The notes below the pieces were generated by a model that saw only the letters and a program-made list of their open reading frames with translations, was not told where the DNA came from and ran no database searches. The translations under genes and the position numbers were made by a program. Positions 1 to 7,600 of a stretch of DNA of 7,943 bases are shown here, in pieces (position 1 is the stretch's first letter; the number at the start of each line of letters is the position of its first letter). The stretch spans positions 1 to 7,943 of the forward strand of contig SKZL01000353.1 of assembly GCA_007127395.1 (NCBI GenBank), in the 5' to 3' direction. This DNA is from Balneolaceae bacterium (GTDB lineage: Bacteria > Bacteroidota > Rhodothermia > Balneolales > Balneolaceae).

Positions 1-671
1 ACTTTTCGGCCCGAACCCTTGATATTTTTCCGGACGGTATCCGAATGCTTGAATTGAGCCGGCCACTTGACCACCCCTCCATTCAAGCTTTCAGGCACAC
101 CCCTTTTCCTCCTTATATCAAAAGAGATGAATCACTTGCAGAGCGGTATCAAACCGTTTACGCAAAAGATGAAGGAAGCAAAGCCGCTCCTACTGCAGGA
201 TTGCACTTCACACCAAACCTTTTGAATACGCTGAAGGAGGGTGGGTTTAAAATTGAGGAAGTTACCCTGCATGTCGGCCTTGGTACATTCGCCCCCGTTA
301 AAAATGAGAATCTGCAAGATCATATCATGCATAGCGAATGGTATCACTTGAACTCGACTCAGGCAGATGGATTAAACCAAGCAAAGAGCATCACCGCTGT
401 TGGAACAACCTCGGTCAGAGTATTGGAATCTGTTCAAAAAAAGAGTGGCAAATTTATTCCAGGCAGCGGAGAAACAGATATTTTTATCACTCCGGGTTAT
501 CAGTTTCACTCAACCGACCATCTGATAACCAATTTCCACCTGCCAAAAAGCACCCTTCTAATGCTTATTTCCGCTTTTGCAGGTTTTCAAGAGACCAAAA
601 AAATCTATCAACACGCGATCCGGGAAAGATACAGGTTCTACTCATTTGGAGATGCAATGCTGATTCTGTGA
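1..671 (+). CDS. queA: S-adenosylmethionine:tRNA ribosyltransferase-isomerase QueA, 5' end missing
   Basis: QueA transfers and isomerises the ribose of S-adenosylmethionine onto 7-aminomethyl-7-deazaguanine at the tRNA wobble position, giving epoxyqueuosine in the cytoplasm. The frame is open from base 3 to the TGA at 669-671, leaving 222 visible residues; the E. coli protein has about 356, so roughly 130-140 N-terminal residues lie off the left edge. An internal ATG at 45 is not the true start, because family-like sequence continues upstream of it. Recognisable QueA blocks are AAPTAGLHF (from about 183), HVGLGTFAPV (from 270), DHIMHSEW (near 318), VGTTSVRVLES (near 399), TNFHLPKSTL (from 528) and the C-terminal YRFYSFGDAM (from about 627). 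The C-terminus is complete and intact. It ends 25 bp from the convergent small gene at 697, and I see no hairpin terminator in the gap. Identification is very secure. Confidence 0.97.
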   Translation, partial: FSARTLDIFPDGIRMLELSRPLDHPSIQAFRHTPFPPYIKRDESLAERYQTVYAKDEGSKAAPTAGLHFTPNLLNTLKEGGFKIEEVTLHVGLGTFAPVKNENLQDHIMHSEWYHLNSTQADGLNQAKSITAVGTTSVRVLESVQKKSGKFIPGSGETDIFITPGYQFHSTDHLITNFHLPKSTLLMLISAFAGFQETKKIYQHAIRERYRFYSFGDAMLIL

Positions 672-696
672 GGTTTGATTGTGAAGCAACTTTCAG

Positions 697-918
697 TTAC
701 TCTTTATCTTCTGCTTCTTCCTCATGCTGTTTTTTGTACGCCTTTGAGATCGTCTGGTTCATATGACGTTTGTAGTTCTGATACTCGTATACACGTACTT
801 TAAATTCTGAATGGAAATTGCCATCATTACAATCCACCAGATAGCGATTCGGATCATCCGTTTCTGTGATGATGACCTGAATATTACCCAATTTGTATGA
901 ATCAACCTCTTTACTCAT
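697..918 (-). CDS. small hypothetical protein with acidic C-terminal tail
   Basis: This encodes 73 residues from an ATG at 918 down to a TAA at 697. I do not recognise a named family. The first half (residues 8-45) reads as alternating hydrophobic and polar beta-strand segments (NIQVIITE, RYLVDC, EFKVRVYEY), with one cysteine at residue 30. Residues 46-64 are basic and probably helical (YKRHMNQ, SKAYKKQ). The last nine residues are almost all acidic (EEEAEDKE). There is no signal peptide or membrane segment, so it is probably cytoplasmic. Upstream of the ATG there is only a weak purine stretch (GTGAAGCAG). It runs opposite to queA with its 3' end 25 bp from the queA stop. Protein-like composition and a sensible position between genes favour a real gene, but this rests on one sequence. 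Confidence 0.7.
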   Translation of the reverse strand: MSKEVDSYKLGNIQVIITETDDPNRYLVDCNDGNFHSEFKVRVYEYQNYKRHMNQTISKAYKKQHEEEAEDKE

Positions 919-1029
919 CTATATCTGCTTCACTTTTAAAATTTTTCACAAGATACATTTTTTGTATTTAACAGTTTGAATAGAGATTTTGTAACTACAA
1001 TTTTTAAAATCAACCCTATATCATATAAA

Positions 1030-1593
1030 ATGAGAATTCTATTTACTTTTTCCATCGCCCTCTTTTTGATTATTGCTTCCTGCACGCAGGAAGAGCAGGC
1101 CACAGAAGAAATTGTTACACCTCATCAGGAGTTTCTGACAAATCTTGCTTCACTTTGTGGAGAAACCTTTACCGGCGCTGCTGTTTACCCTGAAGACTCT
1201 GATCATGTATTGGTTGGTACAGAACTTAATGCACATGTTTCATTATGTGAAGAAGGAGTTGTATATGTTGACTTCTACCGTGATGGCGACACCTGGCACG
1301 CAACCTGGATCTTGTCACAACGTGATGATGGTTTGCATCTCTATCATGAGCATATTGGCGATAAGGTTTATCCTGAAGGTGAAGAGCCCCTCACCGGTTA
1401 CGGTGGTTATGCTGACGATCGCGGAGATGCCACCCGGCAATATTTCCCCGCGGATCAGGCTACGGCAGATATGCTTCCTCCCGCTGCAACAAATGTCTGG
1501 ATGATGGAGATGGATCTGGAAAACGGAACCTTTGTTTACTCTCTGGACAGGGACAATCAGCTCAGATTCAGAGCTGAGCTCACGATGAATTAG
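1030..1593 (+). CDS. lipoprotein of an uncharacterised conserved family
   Basis: This is a 187-residue protein starting at the ATG at 1030. The frame can be extended to a TTG at 976, but only the ATG start puts the signal sequence at the N-terminus: MR, then a hydrophobic stretch, then a lipobox IASC with Cys18 as the expected lipidation site. After a short acidic linker come a C-G-E-T-F-T-G block (Cys43), a second SLC block (Cys73), a strand VVYVDFY, TWILSQRDDGLHLYHEH (around residues 92-108, His103/106/108), a YGG, a RQYFPAD block (136-142) and NVWMMEMD (155-162). From memory the same order (LCG-F-G, C, TWVLTRT-GLRLKHDH, MYGG, RQEFPAD, NVWAMEI) occurs in proteins annotated only as secreted or hypothetical in other Gram-negatives, so I assign it to that family without a function. 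It is followed by an intrinsic terminator at 1621-1658. No Shine-Dalgarno sequence is visible before the ATG. Confidence 0.88.
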   Translation: MRILFTFSIALFLIIASCTQEEQATEEIVTPHQEFLTNLASLCGETFTGAAVYPEDSDHVLVGTELNAHVSLCEEGVVYVDFYRDGDTWHATWILSQRDDGLHLYHEHIGDKVYPEGEEPLTGYGGYADDRGDATRQYFPADQATADMLPPAATNVWMMEMDLENGTFVYSLDRDNQLRFRAELTMN

Positions 1594-1620
1594 TAAGTCC
1601 TGAGCACTCTTTAAAACCCG

Positions 1621-1658
1621 GCCACGAAATTAACTTATCGTTATTTCGTGGCTTTTTT
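1621..1658 (+). terminator. intrinsic terminator after the lipoprotein gene
   Basis: A perfect 10-bp stem is formed by GCCACGAAAT (1621-1630) and ATTTCGTGGC (1643-1652) with a 12-nt loop, followed at once by six T residues (1653-1658). It begins 27 bp after the lipoprotein stop codon. On the opposite strand the same stem is followed by CGGGTTTT, so it may also weakly stop transcripts of the convergent propeller gene that ends at 1663. Confidence 0.9.
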
Positions 1659-1662
1659 GATT

Positions 1663-2691
1663 TCATCTTGTCAGTTGCCGTTTTCGAGACCCATTTGCGT
1701 TCATAACAAACAGGTGGGGTTCGCCTCTTTCTGTTGACAGGTAGGCAATCCTGGAACCACCGGGCGACCAGCTGCCGTAATACTCATGTGCTTCGGTGTC
1801 AGTAAGGCGGGTCAAACCGGTACCATCTACATTGATTACAAAGAGATCAAAGTATCCATACCGATTCGATGAAAAAAGAATCTTATCCCCAACCGGCGAC
1901 CAAACTGGCGCGATATCCGTAGAGGGGGAATCGGTCAGTTTCTTCAGCTCCATGGTCTCCAGATCCAAGAGATAGATATTAAAAAACCCATCCCTGTTTG
2001 ATATAAATGTTAGTTTTTTACTATCCGGCGACCAGTAAGGGTCCAGATCATACGATGTTGAGTACGTCACTCTTTGTTGATTACTGCCATCCGGTTCCAT
2101 GATATAGATCTCCGCTTGGTAGTCCCGGTCTGAGACAAAAGCGATTTTGCTACCATCCGGTGAAAAGCGTGGATGAACATCCGTTGATTCGTTATCTGTA
2201 ATGGGCCTGCGGTCTCTTCCAAAACGGTTCATCAGATAGATCTCATAATTTCCTTTTTCACCGCGAAAATGCGCTGCGATAGTCTGTCCGTCCGGAGCCC
2301 ATGACGGCCTGTACCCATCTCTGGCATAAGTTTCATATAGTCCTTTGACCCTGTAGATGATTGTGTCCGGAGGGAATGGCCCAATGGTGTTTGGGCGATC
2401 AGAATAATAGGCGATCTGACTTCCATCCGGCGACCAGGATGGATAAAGATCGTTGGCGGGATGGTTTGAAACATGGAATCTTGCCCGGGTCCATATATCT
2501 ATCGTAAAAATATCATATCTGCCCTGTCGGACGGCTGAATATGCAATTTCATAGCCATTTGGCGCCCATGCAGGACCGTTATGCAGGCTGCTCGGAGTAT
2601 AGGTTTGTGCATTCGAATCCGGAGAAATGACAAACAGAATAGAGAAGTAGAGAAACCGACAAAGCCATTTATTGATGATCCCTGCATTCAT
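1663..2691 (-). CDS. exported PD40 (TolB-like) beta-propeller protein
   Basis: This encodes 342 residues from an ATG at 2691; a TTG three codons upstream (2700) is a possible alternative. Residues 1-28 form a signal peptide (NKW-CR, then a hydrophobic core, then a likely cleavage after SNA), so the product should be periplasmic or secreted; there is no lipobox. The mature part consists almost wholly of seven WD40-like PD40 motifs of the W-[SA]-P-[DN]-G type, at about residues 42, 86, 131, 176 (F for W), 220 (SPDS), 264 (SPVG) and 308 (SPGG). They are spaced about 44 residues apart, and each is followed by I-A-[YF]-x-S-x-R and an IY/LF strand. This resembles the C-terminal propeller of TolB, but the TolB N-terminal domain is absent and the protein is shorter than TolB (about 430). 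Such propellers usually bind proteins or ligands and I see no catalytic domain. No pal or tol gene is nearby, so it should not be called TolB. Confidence 0.92.
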   Translation of the reverse strand: MNAGIINKWLCRFLYFSILFVISPDSNAQTYTPSSLHNGPAWAPNGYEIAYSAVRQGRYDIFTIDIWTRARFHVSNHPANDLYPSWSPDGSQIAYYSDRPNTIGPFPPDTIIYRVKGLYETYARDGYRPSWAPDGQTIAAHFRGEKGNYEIYLMNRFGRDRRPITDNESTDVHPRFSPDGSKIAFVSDRDYQAEIYIMEPDGSNQQRVTYSTSYDLDPYWSPDSKKLTFISNRDGFFNIYLLDLETMELKKLTDSPSTDIAPVWSPVGDKILFSSNRYGYFDLFVINVDGTGLTRLTDTEAHEYYGSWSPGGSRIAYLSTERGEPHLFVMNANGSRKRQLTR

Positions 2692-2703
2692 GATTTTCAA
2701 TCT

Positions 2704-2743
2704 GTTGTTGATAATCAGTTATAACAACTGTCCGGATACCGGA
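2704..2743. promoter_or_regulatory. two adjacent dyads upstream of the propeller gene
   Basis: The divergent 186-bp gap between the starts at 2691 and 2878 contains two inverted repeats side by side. The first is GTTGTTGATAA (2704-2714) and TTATAACAAC (2719-2728), matching apart from a single bulged G, around TCAG. The second is TCCGG-ATA-CCGGA (2731-2743). They begin 13 bp upstream of the propeller ATG, where an operator or a 5'-UTR hairpin could lie; on the - strand a TATAAC falls inside the first dyad and could be a -10 element. The rest of the gap has a TATACT (2795-2800) that could be a -10 for the + strand gene, without a good -35. The regulatory role is inference only. Confidence 0.3.
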
Positions 2744-2877
2744 AATTTACAGAAAGTACCCATGCAAACAATGGTATCAGAAATGCAAAACCACTATACT
2801 AAGCTGAACATGTCTCTCAACAATTGTAGCATGTACTGTTAATGCAGAATTTAAAAATTAATTTGATTTCATTGAAC

Positions 2878-3339
2878 ATGAAATATCTATTGATCTTCTT
2901 TATAACACTTCCCATGCTCCTCTTTTATAACCAATCATCGCAATCTGATGATATTGAAGAGCTTGAAACACTGCTTCACTGGTTTTTGGATAATGCAGCC
3001 GATTATGATACTCACAATCGATTCTGGGCTGAAGATTTGATCTATACAAGTTCTGCAGGTGATCGAATCGGGAAAAGTGATATTCTGTCAGGCTTGCGAC
3101 AAGACAATCAGAACAGTGATAATGAAGCTATCTACAGTGGCGACCAGATTCAAATCAGGCTTTATGGTGATTCAGATATAGCTGTTATAGCCTTCAGGTT
3201 AATCGCTGAACTGCCATCTGAATCTGTATCACAGTCAACAGAAAGAATGACTTTTTATAACACCGGTACATTTGTCAAACAAGATGGTGAATGGCGGGCT
3301 GTAGCCTGGCAGGCAACTCAGATACCCGGATCCCCATAA
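2878..3339 (+). CDS. exported NTF2-like (SnoaL/DUF4440-type) small protein
   Basis: This encodes 153 residues from an ATG at 2878. The frame extends to an ATG at 2842, but the later start gives a classic signal peptide (MKYLL, hydrophobic residues 3-16, cleavage probably near SSQS), so the product is likely periplasmic. The mature domain has the shape of a DUF4440/SnoaL-type cone fold: an N-terminal helix (DDIEELETLLHWFLDNA, 24-40), the H-x-RFWAEDLIYTSSAGDRIGKSDIL segment (46-70) typical of the pattern 'late-stage Asp, Y/F-T/V-S-x-G-x-x-x-x-K', then strands QIQIRLYGDSDIAVIAFRL (90-108), a T-E-R-M-x-F-Y-N-T-G-T-F stretch and the closing DGEWRAVAWQATQIP (136-150). Members of this superfamily range from ligand-binding proteins to isomerases, so no reaction can be assigned. 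Its stop is only 7 bp from the convergent serine hydrolase stop. No Shine-Dalgarno sequence precedes either possible start. Confidence 0.83.
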   Translation: MKYLLIFFITLPMLLFYNQSSQSDDIEELETLLHWFLDNAADYDTHNRFWAEDLIYTSSAGDRIGKSDILSGLRQDNQNSDNEAIYSGDQIQIRLYGDSDIAVIAFRLIAELPSESVSQSTERMTFYNTGTFVKQDGEWRAVAWQATQIPGSP

Positions 3340-3346
3340 TTTTTGG

Positions 3347-4630
3347 TTATTCTATTTTTTGCAAATATGGATAGAGTAGATCAAATACCTCCTGCTCCAT
3401 TGCATAAAAAGAGGAGCGCTCGGAAGTTTCAAAAGGCCTGTTGCTGCCGGTTGTGACAAAAATTACGCCTGATCCCGTCTCCGGATCGATATACATATCA
3501 CTCAACAGGCCATAAGCGATTCCCGGATGTCCCCACATTTTTCTGTCAGGAAAAATCACATCTTTACCTTCCCGATTGGATATGATATGAATTCCAAGAC
3601 CATAAGATTGCCAAAATTCATCCCATGTATCCCCATTGGTGCCGTCATAGACCCAGTTTGGGGTTGAAATCATCTCAATAGTTGATGGCTGAAGCACCCT
3701 TGTCCCGTTCAACTCTCCGCCATTCATCAACGTGAGTGCCAGTGTCTGAAGAGAGGCCGTATCAATTCTGAGATTTCCTTGTGGACCGTACAAAAGGCCG
3801 TTATGGCCGGGTTCATAGCCATCATATGCACGTTCTGCGGGTTCACTCTCTCTGAAATCATCTACCTGAGGCGTCCAGACACCATCCGGTTTTCTGTATA
3901 ATATTGCTATTTCATCTCTTTCGAAATCAGTTAAATTGAAAGAGGCATTCATCTTCAGTGGTGAGAATAGCCGGTCCCTCATATACCGATCAAAACGCTG
4001 GCCTGAAATCTTTTCAATGACCGTTGCAACCAGAGACCATGCAGAGTTACTGTAGGAAAAAAAGTGCTCCGGTTTATGATCAGCAAACATATCCTCTGTA
4101 AAGTGTGAACCGGACGCCTGAAACAGTTCCTGAATATTCAGACGGTCGGTAAACATATCGGAAATAAAGCGTCCATATCCCTCACCATCCCTGATCCCGG
4201 AAGTATGGCCTATCAGATGTCGTAAAGTAATTATCGCTTCAGGCCGTTTAGGATTCCTGAGTTCCCATCCAATATAACTGCTGACATCTTCATCCAGATC
4301 AACCAGCCCCTGCTCCATCAATTGCATCAGACCCATCGTAACCGTAGTTTTTGTAATGGATGCAATTCTGAACAGAGAATTCCGGTTCATCTCTCTTGCA
4401 GGTTCAAAGACAGCTTTCCCAAATATTCCCTCATAAGCGATCTCATGATTTGCAATTAACGTAACAGATAGACCCATCAATCCGTACTTTTCAACTACTT
4501 TTTGTAATTCAGAATCGAGATCAACTGCATCCTCATCTATCTGATCGAATGAACTGGCCTGGAGTACAAATGAAATCAGGAAAATAAAACCGAGAAATTT
4601 ATTGATGGACTTTTTGTTATAAAGAATCAT
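3347..4630 (-). CDS. exported serine hydrolase, class C beta-lactamase / penicillin-binding fold
   Basis: This encodes 427 residues. The N-terminus (KK, then a hydrophobic core at 11-24, then QASS) is a signal peptide, giving a periplasmic enzyme. The active-site set of the Pfam Beta-lactamase (PF00144) family is present: S-I-T-K at 91-94 (nucleophile Ser91, Lys94), Y-S-N at 193-195, and an H-P-G at 368-370 in place of the KTG of true class C enzymes. The family signature LIGHTSG is at 139-145. With H-P-G instead of KTG, an esterase or D-amino-peptidase-like activity is as likely as beta-lactam hydrolysis; the substrate is unknown. It is the distal gene of the efflux operon: its ATG (4630-4628) overlaps the transporter TGA (4629-4627) as ATGA, with an AGGAA (4637-4633) as a close ribosome binding site. 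This suggests translational coupling and shared expression with the pump. Confidence 0.94.
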   Translation of the reverse strand: MILYNKKSINKFLGFIFLISFVLQASSFDQIDEDAVDLDSELQKVVEKYGLMGLSVTLIANHEIAYEGIFGKAVFEPAREMNRNSLFRIASITKTTVTMGLMQLMEQGLVDLDEDVSSYIGWELRNPKRPEAIITLRHLIGHTSGIRDGEGYGRFISDMFTDRLNIQELFQASGSHFTEDMFADHKPEHFFSYSNSAWSLVATVIEKISGQRFDRYMRDRLFSPLKMNASFNLTDFERDEIAILYRKPDGVWTPQVDDFRESEPAERAYDGYEPGHNGLLYGPQGNLRIDTASLQTLALTLMNGGELNGTRVLQPSTIEMISTPNWVYDGTNGDTWDEFWQSYGLGIHIISNREGKDVIFPDRKMWGHPGIAYGLLSDMYIDPETGSGVIFVTTGSNRPFETSERSSFYAMEQEVFDLLYPYLQKIE

Positions 4631-7600
4631 GATTCCTGTTTAGCTTTTCTGTCCGTTGAGAGCTTTAAAATATCACCTAAAAGGATATAAACTCCAGGCA
4701 GAATAATCAATGTTAACAGTGTACCGATGATCAAACCACCAATTACGGTTATCGCCAATGGCTGCAATATTTCATAACCTTCTCCGATTCCGATTGCCAG
4801 TGGAAGCATACCAAACAGGGTTGTCAGTGTCGTCATTAAAATGGGCCTGAATCGAACCCGGCCGGCTTCTGTAATCGCCTGTACAGGTGTGAGTCCATTT
4901 TCTTTTTGATTGATCTCTGCAAACTCCACCAGTAAAATTGCGTTATTAACAACGATGCCGGTCAAAAATACAATCCCCAATAATACCGATGCACTGAGTG
5001 GCATACTTGTGATCCATAATGCGGCTGTAACTCCAATCAGTGCAAATGGAAGTGAAAGTATAATCACGATCGGGCTGAACAGTTTTTCATATTGAACAGC
5101 CATTACTACGAGTACAAAAAAGATGGCCAGAATTATCGCAAGTTGCAATGATCTTCCTGACTCTTCAATAGCCTCCTGTTCACCTGCATAAACGATGCTA
5201 TACCCATCCGGCAGATCAAATTCCTGCATCGCTTCTCGAACCCGATCTCCCACTTCTCCAACAGTTGCTCTATCCAGATTTACTGTTGTATTGATCCACA
5301 CCACACGGATTTGATTGAATCGTTCAATGTGAGCGGGCCCTGTAATCTCTTCAAATTGAACCAGGCTCCCCAGAGGCACCATCCGGCCGGCCAAATTGGT
5401 AAACGGGATCTGGTTTAAGCCATTTACGGTACCGGTCACCTCTCTCGGATACCGTACGCGAACATTGTACTCAAATCCTCCTTCTACATATCGTGTTGGA
5501 ACCACACCTTCTACTGCTCCCAATAGAAACCCTGCTACATCCCCGGTTGAAACATTCATTTGTGCTGCACGCTCTTCATCTACTCTCATGATCAGCTGAG
5601 GCACTCTTGCATCTCTGCCAATTTGGATGCTGCCGATGCCATCCACTCCCTGTAATCTCTGGAGAGCCGTTCTTGCAAGTTCATCCAGCCTGTCCAGATC
5701 ATCACCTACAAGGCCTACTGCGATATCGGCATCTACCAGGCTTGTCTGCAGCCCTTCAATACGCGGGCCTCTGATTCTTCGTTGAATAAAGGGTATATCC
5801 ATTTCAGCCACAACAGTGCTGAAGTCTGAAACCCATCTTTCGGCTGAATATCCTGTTCTTTCTGTATGTGGAACAAGCTGAACGGCCATATCAATCATGC
5901 CACCCCTTACTGAAAGCTGGCCTCCCCTGAAGTAGCCGCCCACAGTCATATAAACGGTCTCCACATGAGGCATATCATCAATAGTGTTTTGAATGATATC
6001 CGCAACTTCATTGGTTGGCTCAATAGACGTTCCGGAAGGTAATGTGAACCTCATGGTAATCCTCCCGTCATCAACTGTTGGCAAAAACTCGGTCCCAAAA
6101 TCACGCATTATATAGATACATACAGACAGTATGATCAGTGAAACAAGTATCAATATTCCTTTACGCTTGAGAGAGTAGGACAGGAGTTGAACATATGATC
6201 CTCTAATTCTTTCAAAACCACTGTTGAATTTCCTGAATATCAGGGTCCCGTTCTGCTGAACATTAGCCTCTTTGTCATCATCTTTAAACCGTCCGGTAAG
6301 TGCCGGAACTATGGTTATTGCAGCTATCAGAGAAGCAAAGATGGCAAATGCGATTGTAAATATTAACTCTCGGAAAAGCAGTGCAGCAAGGCCTGTGATC
6401 AGCAGAAAAGGAAGCACCGCTGCCAGATTTGTTATCGTTCCTGCTACAACAGCCGACAACACCTCGCCGGCGCCATCAATAGCCGATTTTTTCGGACTTT
6501 TCCCAAACTCTTTTTGGTGCCTGTAAATATTTTCAATCATCACAATGGCATTATCAATCAGTAGCCCGACACCCAGAGCCAGACCTCCCAGGCTCATGAT
6601 GTTAAGAGTCAATCCACTCACATTCATCAATACAAATGTTGCAATAATAGCCACCGGAATCATGAGGGCTACAATAAGGGAACGTCGAATACTACCTAAA
6701 AAGAGAAGAATAACGATCATAGCAAGCAATCCGCCCAATATCGCTGCAATTGTAACTGATCGAATAGAAGAGGTAATAAAAAAAGAGTCATCCCTGATCA
6801 CTTCTATTTCAATATCGGGAGTGATAAACCCCGACTCTCTCAACTCCTGTAACTTATTTTGCAGCCCCTCTGTTACGGCAACCGTGTTAGATTGCGGCTG
6901 TTTCATCACGGATATCTGTACAGACTCTTCACCATTCAGGAAAGCAAATAGTCTCTGTTCGCGATGGCTGTCTGTGACATCTGCAATATCAGATAACCGC
7001 AAACTTTGGTTATCAGCACCAATGCCGATGAGTGTATTTGCCACATCCAGGTAAGAGCGGTAGCGTGTTTCGGCACGCCCCATAATATCATATTCTGCTG
7101 ATGTTATATTCCCGATAGCCATATCCACATTACGACCTGACAGAGCCGTTGCAACGCGGTCGAGTGTAAGATTATACGACTGCATTCTAAGCGGATCGAC
7201 CACAACATCAATTTCTCTCACCTTGCCACCTGCAATATCTACGGTTCCAACACCTGATACCGATAATAGTTGAGGCATTAAACGCTGGTCAACCCACTCT
7301 CTCACTTCAACGGTTGATCGTACCGGTGATGAAATTGCCAGTTCAAAAACAGGGCTTTGAGATGGATCCATTTTCATCAAACGAGGTGGATCAATACCCT
7401 GTGGCAGTTCAGTTCTTGCACGTTCAAGCTGTCTGGCAGCATCTTGAAGGGCAATATCGATATCTGTATCAAAATCGAAATACATCTCGATATAACTTCG
7501 TCCTTCCGATGCACGGCCATGGATTTCCACCAGGTTTTCGGTAGCAGAGAGGTTTCGTTCCAGGGGCCTTGTTACCTGTTCCTCGATCACTTCCGGTGTG

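Noticed and set aside
338..766. 142-codon + strand frame overlapping queA and the small - strand gene
   Set aside because: It overlaps the well-supported queA frame and the 697-918 gene and has no family-like content.
976..1029. Longer lipoprotein reading frame starting with TTG at 976
   Set aside because: It would put 18 non-hydrophobic residues before the signal peptide and lipobox; the ATG at 1030 gives a standard lipoprotein N-terminus.
919..1029. Possible promoter between the small gene and the lipoprotein gene
   Set aside because: The region is AT-rich but has no well-spaced -35/-10 pair and no clear Bacteroidota-type TAnnTTTG element, so no site is called.
1758..2437. Repeated ATCCGGCGACCAG-like DNA words (near 1758, 2023, 2425)
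   Set aside because: They encode the recurring S-P-D-G motif of the PD40 blades, so they are a coding repeat and not a separate DNA element or array.
2692..2700. TTG start at 2700 for the propeller protein
   Set aside because: It adds only three residues and has no better ribosome binding site; the ATG at 2691 is preferred, though the TTG cannot be excluded.
2842..2877. ATG at 2842 for the NTF2-like protein
   Set aside because: The 12 extra residues dilute the signal peptide; the ATG at 2878 gives a typical M-K-hydrophobic start.
6545..7054. 169-codon + strand frame antisense to the RND gene
   Set aside because: It mirrors a strongly conserved transporter region on the other strand; its composition (many S, T, I, R) is typical of antisense shadow.
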